A DNA stretch of 64,000 nt from Hirudo medicinalis (GCA_011800805.1 MPNW01000469.1:92444-156443), one strand, 5' to 3'. Positions 49,585 to 62,900 are shown, counted from the first letter of the stretch. Translations and numbers: made by a program. Notes: generated by a model from the sequence alone, not told the origin.

Positions 49585-51824
49585 TGAATAAAGTCACCTG
49601 TACTTGAGAGTAACATCATCAACTCATGCAAAACATATTATTATTATTGTTATTGTCATTATCATTATTATTATTATTAATATTATTAATGTTGAATAAA
49701 GTCACCTGTACTTGAGAGTGACATCATCAATTCATGCAAAACACATTTTAACGTCCCTTCATCACCAACTAATGGGTAAAACTGCAATGAAACATAATAT
49801 TTATCATTTTAATTAAACAAATTAACTAAATTACTGAGCATTATGTTTTGGATTTTAAATAAAAAGAACTCAAGAAATTTGATGCTTCTCACTTTTGAAA
49901 TACTGTCACAAAAGTCACTTTCATCCACTATTTGCCTGTTGAATGCTTCTGTTGTTTGCTTTAAATTCTCAGCTTTAACATTGTTTTAATGGGAAAAAAA
50001 CTTAAACATTTTTTAAATCTTTAAAGAATTATGAATCAAACCGTGAACAACTTTTTCCATGTACTCGAGGGGATTATAAAACTGATTTATGGACTTGAAA
50101 ATCTGTTCACGCAAATGAACACATTCGATCCTCAAAAGATAACCTTAAATTACCAGTTAAACAGGTAATAAATTTAGAATTAAATATATATATATATATT
50201 TTTTTTATTTATTATCAACTTTGGTCAAAGCATCATTGTTCGACCTCTTACATGACCAAGTGTACTCAAGGTTGGCCAAATGAGTTTACGTTTCTGCATA
50301 TGGCAGTAATGGCAACAGTCGTAATGCGTCGTGTTCGAAACCCAGCCTGCACTGCCGCAGGCGCCCCTGGGAAGGAGCGCTATATAAATGGTTAACAAGA
50401 AGCCCCTCTGACGCTAGGCATAGTGCTATATAAATGAACAAGAAAACAGAAATTTGAGTGAAAGCAACAATGGAAGCAAAAAACTATAATAATCTCCAGA
50501 GTCTCGAAAATAAAAATTAAATACATTTGTTTATGGATACAAAAAAATAAAGAAATTATTTGTAGGTGAGATGTTGATTTAAGTTAAGTTCACGAATATC
50601 TGAGTCGAAACGAGAAACAGATGAGGAAATCACACCATCGGCAGGCAGGGAGTTCCATGATTTAACAACTCAGTTACAGAAGAAATTCTTAGTAGTTTCA
50701 TGCTTGATTTGACCAGTTCTTAGTTTAAAATTGTGAGTTGTGTCCTAGAATATGTTGATGGTAGGAGAGAGAAGGAGGCTGTGCAATTAAGCAGTCCATT
50801 TCTTAACTTGAAGCAAAGTGACAGGTCAACTATGGAGTTGACATTTTCGAGAGTTGGTAGGATAATTAATCTGAGTCTTTCCATATATGGATGAGATGGA
50901 TGGAAGGTATGACCGTATATGTCAGTGTCATAACATATACATATATATAATAACATATAATAACTTTTATTATTATAGTAATCTTTTGATGTGCTGCTTT
51001 TTAAGCACCAATAATGACACTTGTTTCAGTTTCAAAGTAATCTCTTCTAGTGTTTGTTGCAAACATTTTGCAGGGATTTTTAGTAATTCCACTAAAACGT
51101 TTGTGCTGTGGCTTTAAAAACTAATGTGAAATTGATATGATATGATAAGAATTGATTGAACAACAATACCTAATTGTTCAATGCATTCCAGTGCATCAGT
51201 TCTGTATCTCAATTCATCAGATGTTTTCTCCAGGAGAAATGGAAGTCGACAAATCGATACAATTTCAATCAAGATTGGCATGAATTTTGGTACTTCTTGA
51301 AGCCTTTTGATGCATTCATTTGCTATTTGAAACACACATGGCAATTCTTTTATCAACTAGGTAAATATCAAGGTTGAGTAACCTTTTCACACTGAACAAA
51401 ATTTTAAACCAGACAATCTATCATTAAAAATGCCTCAAAAGATACAAATCCGTTTTGGTAGCATTTCAACGTTCTATTAAGTGTTAATATCTGTCTTTCA
51501 TAATGTTTGCTCTGGAATTATAAATGTCAAATAAATCTGAATCATAAATGTTTTCATGTTTAAATAATAAAAACCTTTATTACCGAGAGCGAATCTGTGA
51601 AAATATTGATTATCTCTACAAATGACGAGACCTGTAATGACAGTGTGATGAAGAAGAGGGTATTTTACAGAAATTAATTGATATCAACAAGAAAATACCA
51701 CTCAGACCTCCTGAGGCGGCAATTCAAACGAAATCTTGTAATTAGTAATGACATGATCCGAAAGTTCCTTGAATTCTCCAAGATTTGTAACCAAAGACGG
51801 GAGACTACCACCCTCCAAGCTCAT
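43928..51824 (-). CDS. CFAP69: Cilia- and flagella-associated protein 69
   Basis: Armadillo-like helical protein of motile and olfactory cilia and the sperm midpiece. Nineteen exons give about 903 residues (human 941): 51824–51708, 51631–51584, 51356–51170, 50143–50042, 49972–49893, 49781–49706, 48381–48198, 47889–47714, 47424–47300, 47009–46712, 46529–46365, 46285–46161, 45985–45867, 45686–45605, 45535–45224, 44993–44856, 44795–44719, 44457–44260 and 44029–43928. Matching landmarks are PDRQLRNDFL, LATFMEVRSQNVLVK, LNSWQGK, LWRDEEARMGVLRDENG, QPANHPSASVIEI and LRSKIY. The 45605/45535 junction does not splice in frame with standard signals. The 44719 donor is GC. Exon 6 and exon 7 ends lie in local duplications. 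Introns hold a LINE fragment, SINE-like repeats and microsatellites. Confidence 0.93.
48131..48213. repeat. 41-bp tandem duplication over a CFAP69 splice donor
   Basis: Two copies of an about 40-base block with period 41 begin at 48131 and 48172 and share AAAATTAAACAAGTAAAAATAA and ACCTGAGAGACT. The block covers the last bases of CFAP69 exon 7 and its donor, so the minus strand offers two TCTCAG/GTT(G/A)TT donors 41 bases apart. Confidence 0.9.
48481..48910. repeat. (AAT)n/(ATT)n microsatellite tracts in CFAP69 intron
   Basis: Interrupted ATT and AATAAT runs lie at about 48481–48550 and 48781–48910, separated by unique AT-rich sequence. They flank the LINE fragment on its left side. Confidence 0.85.
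48950..49260 (+). mobile_element. LINE reverse-transcriptase C-terminal fragment
   Basis: One plus-strand frame encodes about 100 residues of the kind found after the RT domain of jockey/CR1-like LINEs: KTSLMTYHTLATSNPPYL, LIHCRQIPDHLRS.RNSSS and FTYASPAIWNDIPPIIR. It ends in GTT-rich sequence and has no start or splice context as a host gene. It lies antisense in a CFAP69 intron. Confidence 0.7.
49280..49748. repeat. Four-copy tandem array of a CFAP69 exon end plus donor
   Basis: A block of about 60 bases, from ATGTTGAATAAAGTCACCTG to TCATGCAAAACACA, starts at 49280, 49418, 49580 and 49688. Spacers are (ATT)n and (ATC)n tracts of 50–100 bases. The copy at 49688 is the real 3' part of CFAP69 exon 6 with its CAG/GTGAC donor; the other three are intronic copies that keep the donor. 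Confidence 0.92.
50301..50390 (+). mobile_element. tRNA-derived SINE-like repeat, copy B
   Basis: It shares its body with copy A at 16771–16852. TGGCAGTAATGG resembles a pol III A box, and GTTCGAAACCC about 30 bases later resembles the B box. The tail is GAGCGCTATATAAATG. A further tail fragment (TAGTGCTATATAAATG) lies at 50421–50436. It is located in a CFAP69 intron. Confidence 0.65.
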
Positions 51825-52879
51825 TCTTAAAGTAAGGACTTTAGATAAAGTTTAAGAGTCGTAACTATGGAAACATAACACCATTGGGACAGATTTTTAT
51901 TTTAAAAAAAATCCCGTGCTATTTATTTATGAAATTTAGATTAAAATATTAAACCGTTCAAAAATAGCTACTAATACACCCTGATCTTAAAATATCTTAT
52001 TATAAGTTACAAATTAATTAGTAAATTAAATCGCGAAATTATAAACGGTCACAAAGTAAAACTTTTGCCCATCCTTTTATCACACTTTGCTACACAGACT
52101 AAAGAGGCTTCATAGTCCTCGATCCCCCACAAAGATTGAATTTATTTTACTCAAAAAAGTGAAGAGCGAACATGAATTTTATATTTTTATTTTAATCTAA
52201 TCATCTAAATTCAATATTCCACTAAGCTACAAAAGCAACAAGCTAGAAATAATTTCGTTTCATCTAACATCATGATCAGATCTTATTTTTAAAAGCTAAG
52301 CTTAGAAAAAGTAAAAAAATAAGAACTGATTTTTAGTTGATGATTAATGCACTGACCGAAGCTTTCAAAACTGAACCAAGATACAAACTTCAAAGTTTGA
52401 GAAATTCGGTTGGCAAAATGATAATTAGAAACATAAAATGTGGATGATCTTTTGACACGAAAAAACACAAAAGCGCCTGAAATTTGAGCTTAAAATGAGT
52501 GTTCCACTTGGTCTTGTCTGCTACCAAAGTGTTATGAGACCCATCGAAATCACTCCTGCGAACATTTTTAAAAGGTTTTTTTATCTGAAAACCTTGCAAG
52601 CTTTGACATTAATTTTAATATTTTATGAACGAAACTCTATATGTCTAAAAGTAAAAATGTATTTCGACTAAAGTCAAAAAGTAATTCTTATTATTCATTA
52701 TTCTCATCTTTTCTTTAAATTACAATTACAATACAATTATTAAATATCAATATTATTAAAATACAAAGAAATTACAATAATTAAAGTTGGTTGCACTTGC
52801 ATTTACCTATTTGTAATTTATTATTTCTAAGTTATTTTAGTTTTAAATTAAGTCATTAGAACTATTAAATTGTTAATAA
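51825..52879. other. Upstream of CFAP69, no gene seen
   Basis: AT-rich spacer that should contain the CFAP69 promoter near 51825–52000. No TATA box or further exon is recognisable. Confidence 0.35.
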
Positions 52880-53161
52880 TTAGCGGAACACTTTCCGTTG
52901 TCCGTTCATTCCAGGGAATGATAACAGCATTACTAATTCAGGCATTTTTGAACATCTTTTGCTTTTATAATAACTATAACAAGTTATTTTAAAACAGCAT
53001 GAATTTGCATCACCTAACAGAAAGGCAGCCAACATCTTCTGATGGCTGCCCAAATGTAGAAACCAAGGCACCCAAGAAAATCCATCAGGATTGCAATGGG
53101 TGGGCAACAAGAGGACGAAAATGCAGACGAGAACCACGGCTGACAGAATCTTCTTCATCAT
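52880..53161 (-). CDS. Small secreted protein candidate
   Basis: Not recognised. A single open exon of 93 residues starts with a clear signal peptide: MMKKILSAVVLVCIFVLLL, then THC as a possible cleavage site. The predicted mature part is about 70 residues. It has Trp, Phe and Leu-rich sequence first, then a CC-x4-C-x8-C cluster, then a basic C-terminus (GQRKVFR). A GTGATG after codon LLG could be a splice donor, in which case the cysteine cluster would be intron. No dibasic-flanked peptide repeats are evident. It is isolated, with about 1 kb of spacer upstream of CFAP69 on one side and 2.3 kb before PHLDB on the other. Confidence 0.4.
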   Translation of the reverse strand: MMKKILSAVVLVCIFVLLLPTHCNPDGFSWVPWFLHLGSHQKMLAAFLLGDANSCCFKITCYSYYKSKRCSKMPELVMLLSFPGMNGQRKVFR

Positions 53162-55446
53162 TGTAATACCTTGTAATGGTAAAAATATCGTACGTGAATG
53201 ACAAGAGTTTTTTTTTCTAATTATTATTTTATGTGCAGAATTGTATTGCAAATTTCAATAGTTACACGTTATAACCACGTGTCTTATTGTTGGAACCTGC
53301 AGGTAATGCAATTTGACATCTACGATGGCATCTACTATTGGCAATGGAAATTCATGAATGTCCGCTAGCATTCAGAAACTTCACCATGAAGCTATTTTCC
53401 ACGCCAAATTAGGAATTAAACGATCGCATTTAATACAACTGATCCAATTTTCTGTCTCAAAGGCTTATGAAACACCTGTTTAAAAAAACAACTCCACAAA
53501 CCAACCTAAGCAGCTGATTGAATTAAGTGTTCAACAAATTACAACCGACGTGTCCTCAGAACTGTTGGATATTCCAACTAAACCGAAAGAAATAGAACTC
53601 GTTTGATTTTATTTTCGTAATTTTTGTTCGAACAAGAAACAGCGAAACATTCGAATGTTAAATGTCTCACCACCTTGAGTTTTTGAGCCCAGTGATAGCA
53701 GATGTGCAGACTATTGCTCATTCAGGTGGCGAAAGCAGCTACCTCCACCTTTATCGTAGGTCCAACAGCTGCTTATTGAGAGGCCGATAACTGTCAAGTG
53801 ACAAGTTGATTAAGAATTTTTCTTATATAAGTCTAAAGGAATTAAAATACTCAATAAAGATATTTTATAAGACATCTTACTGCTCCCATTGGGTGTAATA
53901 CTCACTGCAACATCTCGCATCCTGAGTATATTATCACTTAAATTAAAACCATTTTTACTTGCACAACTCAAACAACCAAATTCAAGTCATTCAAGATTCA
54001 AGAGGTACGGATACGGATTTAATTTAATAATTTAATTCATATGATATCGATCTATTTAATAGAAGTAAACATATATTATATTAAAAAGTAATTGTACAAT
54101 GGCAGCGCGGATTAGAATCCCGTTGCGAGAGCAGCCGTCCCAATCTAGTTACGTAACGGCCATTAACAAAATTAACAACAATAATCATTTTCCCGTGATT
54201 TTTGAATTTAATAATTAATTATTCGTTTCACTAACAAGAGTGTATTAACTCAATTACAATCTGAGACAACTTCAAGTACTTACAACATCTCTTCGAAAAC
54301 AAAATGGAAAAATTTGGCGCCAAAGTCACAAACTTGAACTTCACATTTAAAAAACTTGAAAGGAAAGAGCTTGTCCTTCATTTAACAAAGTAAATTTAAC
54401 CCACCACCCTTTTGACTTGAAGTTAAATGTTCTACGATCAAAAGAATTTAATGTCGAACTCATTCTCGTCCTTTGAACACTTCAAGCTTGACATGGAAGA
54501 ATCGATAATCAGTAGAAGGCCGACTTAAACGAGCTTTTTTATGAGCAATTTCTTGATTCAAAATTAAATTCTTTACTGACAAGCTAACTTATAATCACAA
54601 ATAAAACTACATTCGATCAAATCGTGCATTGATCTTTATTTACTCGGAAAATAAACTTAGCACTCGAAACAAAGCCATAAATAAATACAACATAAAAACG
54701 CTTTCAAACATCGTAATGCGATTTAAAATTCAATCAGGATTTCTTCAGATGCTAAACTTTTAGAGTAAAAACCGGGTTAACCGGTCTAAAGTTTCAAAGA
54801 TTTTGGTGAAGCCATGACAACCGCCGTTGAGTGCTTCAACATTTCTAACCACAAAAGAACTCGAAATATAACAACAGATTTGAAAGGACAGGTGGAAATA
54901 ATAATACCAGTTAAACATCTAATCGCCAGAACAACCAAGCAACCTTAAATAAAAAACAATCTAAAAGAAACCTCGATTATCGAGTGGAAATCATTTTTTA
55001 AATTTCAAAATAAAAAGTTAAGTGTTTTCATTTTCAATTTATGAACATGAAATCAATTTTCGTCAAAAATAACATCCTAAGGGTTGACGTCACGTCACTA
55101 TTTCATTCTTTTTATTCCAGAATAAATAACTTATCAAAAGCTATATTTTTAATGAAAATTTGAGTAATAAAGATGATATATAAAGATTATATATAAAAAT
55201 AAATATTGTATCAATTAGTTTTTTTCGTGGTTTAGCGGTTATCTCAAAATTATGTTTTCAATGAAAGATTGCATAGCTAAAAATAACATCTTAATTGACC
55301 ACCGACAATAAAGTTTGAATAGCTACCATTAGCAAAAAGATAGACAACTTAAAGCAGACCAAACGAGATACTAGATTCCACGTCAAGAATGCACTTAGAA
55401 TGCATTTGGTAAGAAACTTTCCAAACTGGAACATTTAGCTGGAATA
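53162..55446. other. Intergenic, no gene seen
   Basis: AT-rich spacer without recognisable exons, RNA genes or long repeats. A 29-codon open frame at about 54304 has no supporting context. Confidence 0.45.
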
Positions 55447-55906
55447 TCATGAAACATCCTGATATGCTTCTGCTCCAGTGAATATGACATCAATCCAAAT
55501 CCTCATGGCATCTGCACTCGAAGCCATCAGGAAGAGGTTCTTGTCCACAAGCTTCACACAGAAAGTGAAGTCAGGGTTTGGACTTTTAACCATGTGGAGA
55601 TGATCTGCAAACACGTCGCGGATTGACTGGAAGTAACAAGCGGACCTGGGTTGCTGATGCTGTTTGAGGGGCTCATTCAAGTAGCATGCCAGATGGCGTT
55701 TGGTACGATCGAACACGAACCATCTCTTATGCCACTTTTTCCACTTCCTTCCCATCTTGCTCAGGTAGCCGCAGCACCTAAACGACTCAACAAACACTGT
55801 CTTGCACATGTCCAGGTTGTGCCCTGACATTTCAATGTAGCACTTGAGGTCAAAAGATGAATCAGTCACTGGGAAGTAACGTGTGAGGGGTCTGCACGTC
55901 TGCATG

Positions 55907-55937
<31 letters not shown>

Positions 55938-58900
55938 TATGTTATATCATATTATATATCTGCAAAATTTATAAAGAATGTTTTATGTTGAGTAAAAATA
56001 AATCCAACCGAATTCCTAGGCATGAAAATTGCGTTGTTGTCTGGTGGATTCAATGAGCCAGAGGAGCCCTTGGTCCTGATGACAGAATATGTTTGAATGT
56101 ATTTTTAAAACATTCTGCTTTAACAGAACTGCATTCACAATTTAATTTAACAAATCTAAATTTAAGAATGAATTGCTTTGTAATTCTGCAAACATCTCAG
56201 ATCGGTTGTATTGATGGGAACTTATTGCCAAATAACACATCAACAAGTACGTATAATGAATGAATATTTTATAACTGTTGGTGCATGATTACGTCGTTAA
56301 ATTTACAGTGACACAACAAAAGAAAACATCGAATCTCTAACTTCCTGACAGATCTATCCAGTAACAAGACAGATCCAGATATACTGGAATTATCAGAAGA
56401 CCCTGAGCTGATCTTGACGTCCAGCATGATCGAGGGTTCTGAAGCTCTTTGAAACACTGCAGAGTGGTATAATTGGAAGAAGATGATGGTTTTATAGGCA
56501 CTAGTTAAAACCTTTAAATATGTTAATTATATAAAATATAATTTTATTAATTCATCAGTTTCAAAATGATTAATGGTTAACAAAATATTACAAAATATAA
56601 TGATGGTTCCACTACCAAATTTAATCTGATGAGTCATAATAATTAAGTTTTTTACATTTTATTCTTGAATCTTTAAATTAGTTAAATTAAATTATTATAT
56701 TAATATAATAAATTATATATTATGTTGATCCTACTTGAGTCATGATTGGCATGAATGGAACCATGACTGTGAGCAGTTGAAGAGGTTGAGAGTTCATCCT
56801 TTTTAGCATTATCATTCCTGTTATCATTCCTGTTATCATTCTTGTTATTGTTGTTGCCATTTTTTTTCTTTCTCTTTTCAATTTCTCCAATGGTTTTGTC
56901 AATCCGAGTCAAATATTCATTTGCCTAAATTATTGTTATAAATGTTATTTTAATATTTAATAATATTATTTTAATGTCATTAAAAACATTCCAATAAATC
57001 CATAGTGTGCTTTGGAAAAAATATTTAAAAACTTACAAAATCAAACAAAAACCATTGATGACTGGTTACAAGAACTGATAATAGGCTAGAATAAATTAAA
57101 TGCTATAAATTTTATCAATTTACACTTGCCAAACATGAGCAAATGCAATATTATTAGCATTTATCCTTTCAAAATAAATATAAAAATGTGGTTTGCTATC
57201 AATCTCATAATTAATAAGTAGTTATGCTTTTAGATCAAGCACATCCATACGATGCAATAAATCCTTTTTGGATCACAATGTAATTGTAAAAAATGAACAC
57301 AAATACTTTTTAAAAGTTTATATTTTTAGTCCATTTTACAAATTAATGTAAAGTATTACATTGTGCTTCATAAAATGTCTACAATGGCAAATAATGATTT
57401 AAAATTTTGGAAACAAACCTCCATAAACTGGTGTTCAACCTTCTTTCCTTCCTCCTCCAAGTTATCCAAAACACTCGTGGCATTTGAAAAAAACTCTTTT
57501 ATATCCTTCTGTTAAATATTTGGCATAATATGTTATCACTAATAATTGGAAAAAATGACTAAAATGATTTTTATAAATATGTTATTAATACTTTCTACTA
57601 CTTTGACTTGATTTAATGCATGCAATGAGTAATTATATGATAATTAATTTAGCATGATAATGGCAAGAATATTTTGTAGTGCCTCTGAGTGGCAAAGCAA
57701 GTTTCAAGTTTGTTTTCACCAAATTTTGTTATTGATTCATTCAACCGAGGATAACAGAATGTAGTTGTTTACCTCACTGATTTGTTTCATTTCCAAAACA
57801 TCAATGCTCATACTATTTCTTGTGATCTTAACAAATATAAAAATGAATGATTTACCATCAAAAGTAGATTAATCAACATTTTTTCACAAGTGCATATCTC
57901 AGAAAAATCATCAAATGCCTTCAAGATGTCAGCCTCATCCTTAGCTGCCACTGCTTAAAATGAATGCCTCTTAATATTCTATTATAGCAGAATTGCCTCT
58001 GGAATACTACACATCAATATAAATTAACATAAATAAACCAAGCTAAAAAAACATGTAATTGAAAAATTTAAAAATTGCATTAAGTTCTTAAAAGAATAAG
58101 AATTATTGAACAAAATTATTTAAAAAACTTCATTAGAAATTAATATAATTTGTATGATATAAAGTGCATTTACTAAGTTCTCAATGTTTCTTTCTTTTTC
58201 TTCAATCTCTTCAATTTTTTGCTTTAAAAGTTTCATTCTTCTTAAAACTCCCCTTCTCACCCCAAAAAGTGCTGATGTCTCCTCATCCACTGCTTTGTTG
58301 CTCTGTTAAAAAGAAGCTTAATGCATATTCAAGTTTTGCACAAAAAATAGTTTTATTTGATAACTTAGATTTATTGGGTTTAAAGTAGCAACCATGATGA
58401 TGACAAGCTTATGAATGTGATCATGTGACTATGAAAAAATATGTATGCAAAATAAAAATGCATTGATTCCAGTGACAGAGGCAATTCATCAATCATAGTG
58501 TTGATAAATAAAAAGAGTAAATCTTGCATGCCTTTTCAAATCAAAAGTGTGTCTTAAAAAGTGAAAAGTATGCATTGAAGATGAATCATATTTCCAATTT
58601 TAGAAATATCTGAAAACCAGTGCCAACCATAATTTATGATGACGGGAAAGAGATTATGCAAGTAAAAACAAGAAAAATGTGATGTATAAATATAGAAAAT
58701 AATTGTTCGATTCACATCCTAATTTCATTTTATTGCTTCTACAAGAGCAAAGCAAAGGATTGAATTTTTGCTTTCATTATTAATCAAGATTGTCATTATA
58801 TATATTAATTTAAAAATGATAAAATAATATCAAGAGTTATTCTTTAACCAACCTCACATAATGGTGGTTTGCTCGAGACAACTTCACTTTGAAATAATCC

Positions 58901-61167
58901 GGCATTAACTGAACTACTGGCACACATTTTTGCTGGAGAGGGACTACGATTGTAAAGAAATAGATCGCATTCATAGTCGACATGACCAAAACTTCTCTTA
59001 ATATTCTCTATCACTTTGTCATCTCTAATTCTGTGAAAATCATCAGACATCTTAGGAGTCTTAACAGAAGAATGTTGCACTTTGTCACTGTCAGACGTTG
59101 GTTTGACAGCATTTATAGCTAGACTAGAATTTGACTGATTTTCTCTGAAGCTCTCCATACTTGGATGCTCTTGTGATTTCATGACTACTGTAGTTTTATT
59201 CACGTGGACGCCTTGGGGATTGTTTTCCTTAACGAGATTTGTCATGTTAGTTAATGAGTTGGAAGCACAACCAGTTTGGACTTGTTTCTTCTCGTTGACA
59301 AACTTTGGCCACATGTTATCAGATAAATTGTTACTCTGTTTGTTGAAGCTCTTTTCTTCTGATGCAATTCTATCAATGAATTCTATTACATCCTCTGACA
59401 ATCTGTTTCCTGTAATAGCTTGATCAAGGATAGAGCTTGCCTTTCCTGCCTGTTTGGCTCCATCATAAACTCGGTCGTAAATCGGAACATCGTTCTTTTG
59501 CTTTAGATTTGATCGAGGTTTTACTTCTGCTGATGGTTTGATGTCGCAAGGAACTCTGATAAGGTTGTTGCTAGAACTGGAAGTCTGATAAGTGGTCACT
59601 CCTGGAACTGCAATACTTGTTGTAACAGTATCCCTTGAAAATAATTTCTCTCCCTTATAATTATCTAGCTAACATTTACATCGCACGATTTTAAATCCAT
59701 TTTCAATGGATTACAAATAATTTCGTGTTCTGCGTGCAAGTGAGTGCTGGACTTTTCGTCATCAGTCGTGTTGAAGGTGGAGACGGTCACAACATGAGCT
59801 GGATAGTCAGGAGGTTTACTTGGAGGATCGGTTTGGTCAGGACAAGTAGAAGCAAGAGAAGAAACCCGAACTGAAGATTTGGAGTTTAGGGAATCTTCGT
59901 CGCTTGAGGAACTATCAGCACGAGATGATTGCTTGCCCATGAACTTCTCCTTCAGTGATGAGTCTGGATTTTTGAAGCTCTTTTTCAGTGGTTCACTGAG
60001 CCTTCTGGCAACATCGGTATTGAGTGGGTGAGTCGGACTTGGAGATCTTTTTGAGGAAGGAGAAGGACTCCTAGATCTTATCAGGGACTTGAAGAAGGAT
60101 GACTTGACAGGAATTTCGTTTTCTGTGGTCGGACAAGCATTTCGTTTGTTCCAAACGAACTTCTTTTCAATTTTGTTTTCGCTTCTCTTAAACTGATCAA
60201 TTGTATGCTTGCCTGATGGAGGTTTTGATAATACTTCTAGAGGAGGGGCGTTATTTACCGTGGGGCTTGTGTTTACTGCCTCTTTGATTGAAAATGTTAC
60301 CTTTCTTTTGTCTGGTAGTTCTGAGGCCTGTTTCTCAAGTGGGTCATGTTCCATTTTAGGAATGCGGAGCACCGCGTCGCTGATAAAAACTCCCAACGGG
60401 CTGAACTTATCGTTGCAATTAACCAGAGGAACGGCAGAAAAGAGACTTTCCGATTTAGAAGTTTTCGGCTCCGGAGTTCGTTCTTTCCCGGTCTCTTGCT
60501 TTTTTATAGCTTCTTTCAGTTCCAGTACGTTGTCGTAACCACTCCAGTTGTCGACCGTTAGACCTTCGAACGACGGACTCATTGGCCTTGGAATGTGACT
60601 CGCTTTTTCGTCAAAAAAGTCAGACGACGTCATACAATCGCTGTCGAAGAATTGGTCGTTGTTGATTGCTCGCCTGGAACCATCTGGAAACACCACAAAG
60701 TCGGAATGGAATGGACTGAGAGGCCTCACAGGAGAACAAGTTCCATGATACCTGGATAAGGTGTGATCGGGATCTGAACTTAACAACGAGGATGAGTCGC
60801 AGATTGTGCTCTGAGAGTCTCCATTTGCAGATTTCTTGTCATGGGAAGCCCTGATTTCGCTGACATTGTCATAAAAAGGAATCGACAAAGAACCCTCGGT
60901 AGTCGACGTGGCAGAAGAATTTGACATCTCCTCGTTGGCGTACAGAGGCTCCTTCTTCGAAAATAAGTCTGCGTTTGAATAGAAAAGTGAACAGCTTTTT
61001 GAACGAAAAATTCACACAGGAACACCAAATCATTTACGAAAGTAAATTTAAACCTGAAGTGGAGTAAGTTTCAGAATAAATATCGAAATATTCTTGTTTG
61101 AGGTGTTGAGCTTCTGCTGGGTGGTTGAATCTGAAGTAACTCGATCGACCAAAGCAGATCATGGTGC
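55447..61167 (-). CDS. PHLDB: Pleckstrin homology-like domain family B (LL5), 5' end missing
   Basis: Cortical PIP3-binding scaffold that captures microtubule plus ends with CLASP. Ten phase-consistent exons are 61167–61054, 60968–59680, 59584–58853, 58302–58174, 57939–57856, 57826–57773, 57508–57419, 56924–56735, 56456–56350 and 55899–55447, giving at least 1,079 residues. The first exon is the end of an FHA domain (CFGRSSYFRFNHPAEA). Exons 2–3 are a long Ser/Pro-rich disordered region, and exons 4–8 are charged coiled coil with an Asn/Lys/Asp low-complexity patch. The last exon has RPLTRYFPV, the PH domain (CCGYLSKMG, KRWFVFDR, TFCVKLVD) and the ending AMRIWIDVIFTGAEAY. Upstream FHA exons were not found before 64000. 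Junctions at 59680/59584 and 56350/55899 are chosen by phase only. Confidence 0.85.
55904..55933. repeat. (AT)n dinucleotide run beside the PHLDB PH exon
   Basis: A run of about 14 TA units lies immediately upstream, on the gene strand, of the acceptor of the PH-domain exon, replacing a normal pyrimidine tract. Confidence 0.85.
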
Positions 61168-62559
61168 CTGAAAATTGCGAGGGCTTGTCAGCGATTCATC
61201 CTCACGTTTATAGCGGAACAAAATGATTTCGTGACTCATGAATCACGAAAAGTAAGGAAATAACAAAACACATATTAATCATGAAAAAAACTATTGGATT
61301 CCTATGACGTCATCCTACATTCACATTTTGAGGATTAGAAGATATTTCCTCTGCCAAACCAATGCACGTAACCCACGTGACGTCAGACTCGTTGTGCCAG
61401 AACTCCTGGCCACCAAATAACTAGACGAGGATGATGGAATAATTTAATTTTATTTCTTCAACATTCAGTAATTTTATTATTTAAATAAGCAAAACATTTC
61501 CTTTCTGCTGCCGCAATTGAAGCTATTTAATTGCGTGTTGCTTGCTATTATTTTTGAATTATTGTTTTTATCTTTATTATAGATACTGTCAATTGCTTGC
61601 TTAGAAGCGTGGGATGGATTTTTGAAGCAACAATCCAGCATATGGACTCACATTTAATTTTATATCGTCGCAATATGAATTGTAGTCAATTTCACGAAAG
61701 GAGCAGTTCATAAAGATACCATTAAAGGTCAAAGTATTATATAAGGACATGATGATTACCGAAGCTAACAGTAACAACACTTATCACTCATATTAAAAAT
61801 AATACGACCTTGACAGAGGTTCACAAAACATAGCATCATATTTTTAAGGCAACCAGCTGCAGGTAAGCCAGCAAGCTGCAGAATTTTAAACAACCTTAGA
61901 TGAGCAAAACAACAACACTTTGATAACTTTCATCGGTTAGAAACACGGCAACAATTCAACTCCCGCAACAATTTCCATCTCAATGACACGACGACTTGAT
62001 CGTGGTGACTGAATTGTTGCTATCAACTAAAGCAGGATATTATGGCTTCAAATAATTACATTCTGTCACCCATAAACACAAAAATAAATAAACAAATATC
62101 TAAGTAGCAATTTATCCGATGATTTAGAGGTTGGGTCTTTTCGAAATCGTGAAATTTTTTATCATCCTTCGTTTGGAGTCCGCCACGTTTACGCATTCGC
62201 CATGCATTCCTTAAAAGTTTTGAATAATTTGTCTTTTCCCCTGAGCAGATCTATAGGGAATAACAATATTACATTTATTTATGCAATGACATCATAATAA
62301 TCATAAGAACATTTCCCAAAAGTAAATTGCAATTGCACAATTAAAACATTTAATAATAACTACTATTCTTATTGCTTTACTTTATTCTTATTGTCTGCTA
62401 TTCTTATTATTCTTATTAAAAATAATTACTATTCTATTCTTTTATAATATTTTATTTATTAATTATGACAATATCTTGAAATGCTTAATTAATTATTAAT
62501 TAATTATTCAACATAAATTATTATCAATTGCTGTAATAATAATAAAAACCAGTTTTCTT

Positions 62560-62560
<1 letters not shown>
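61168..62560. other. No exon recognised; possible PHLDB intron
   Basis: AT-rich sequence. Because the PHLDB exon at 61167 begins in phase 1, this is probably an intron leading to upstream FHA exons outside the window. Confidence 0.4.

Positions 62561-62900
<340 letters not shown>

Noticed and set aside
49280..49748. CRISPR-like array (similar blocks with spacers)
   Set aside because: Eukaryotic intron; the spacers are microsatellite of uneven length and the repeats match a coding exon end.
52880..53161. Insulin-like peptide
   Set aside because: Cysteine spacing is off by one and there is no B-chain-like cysteine pair or C-peptide cleavage sites; kept only as a secreted-protein candidate.
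54304..54393. 29-codon ORF starting MEKFGAK
   Set aside because: Short, isolated, AT-rich and without supporting signals.
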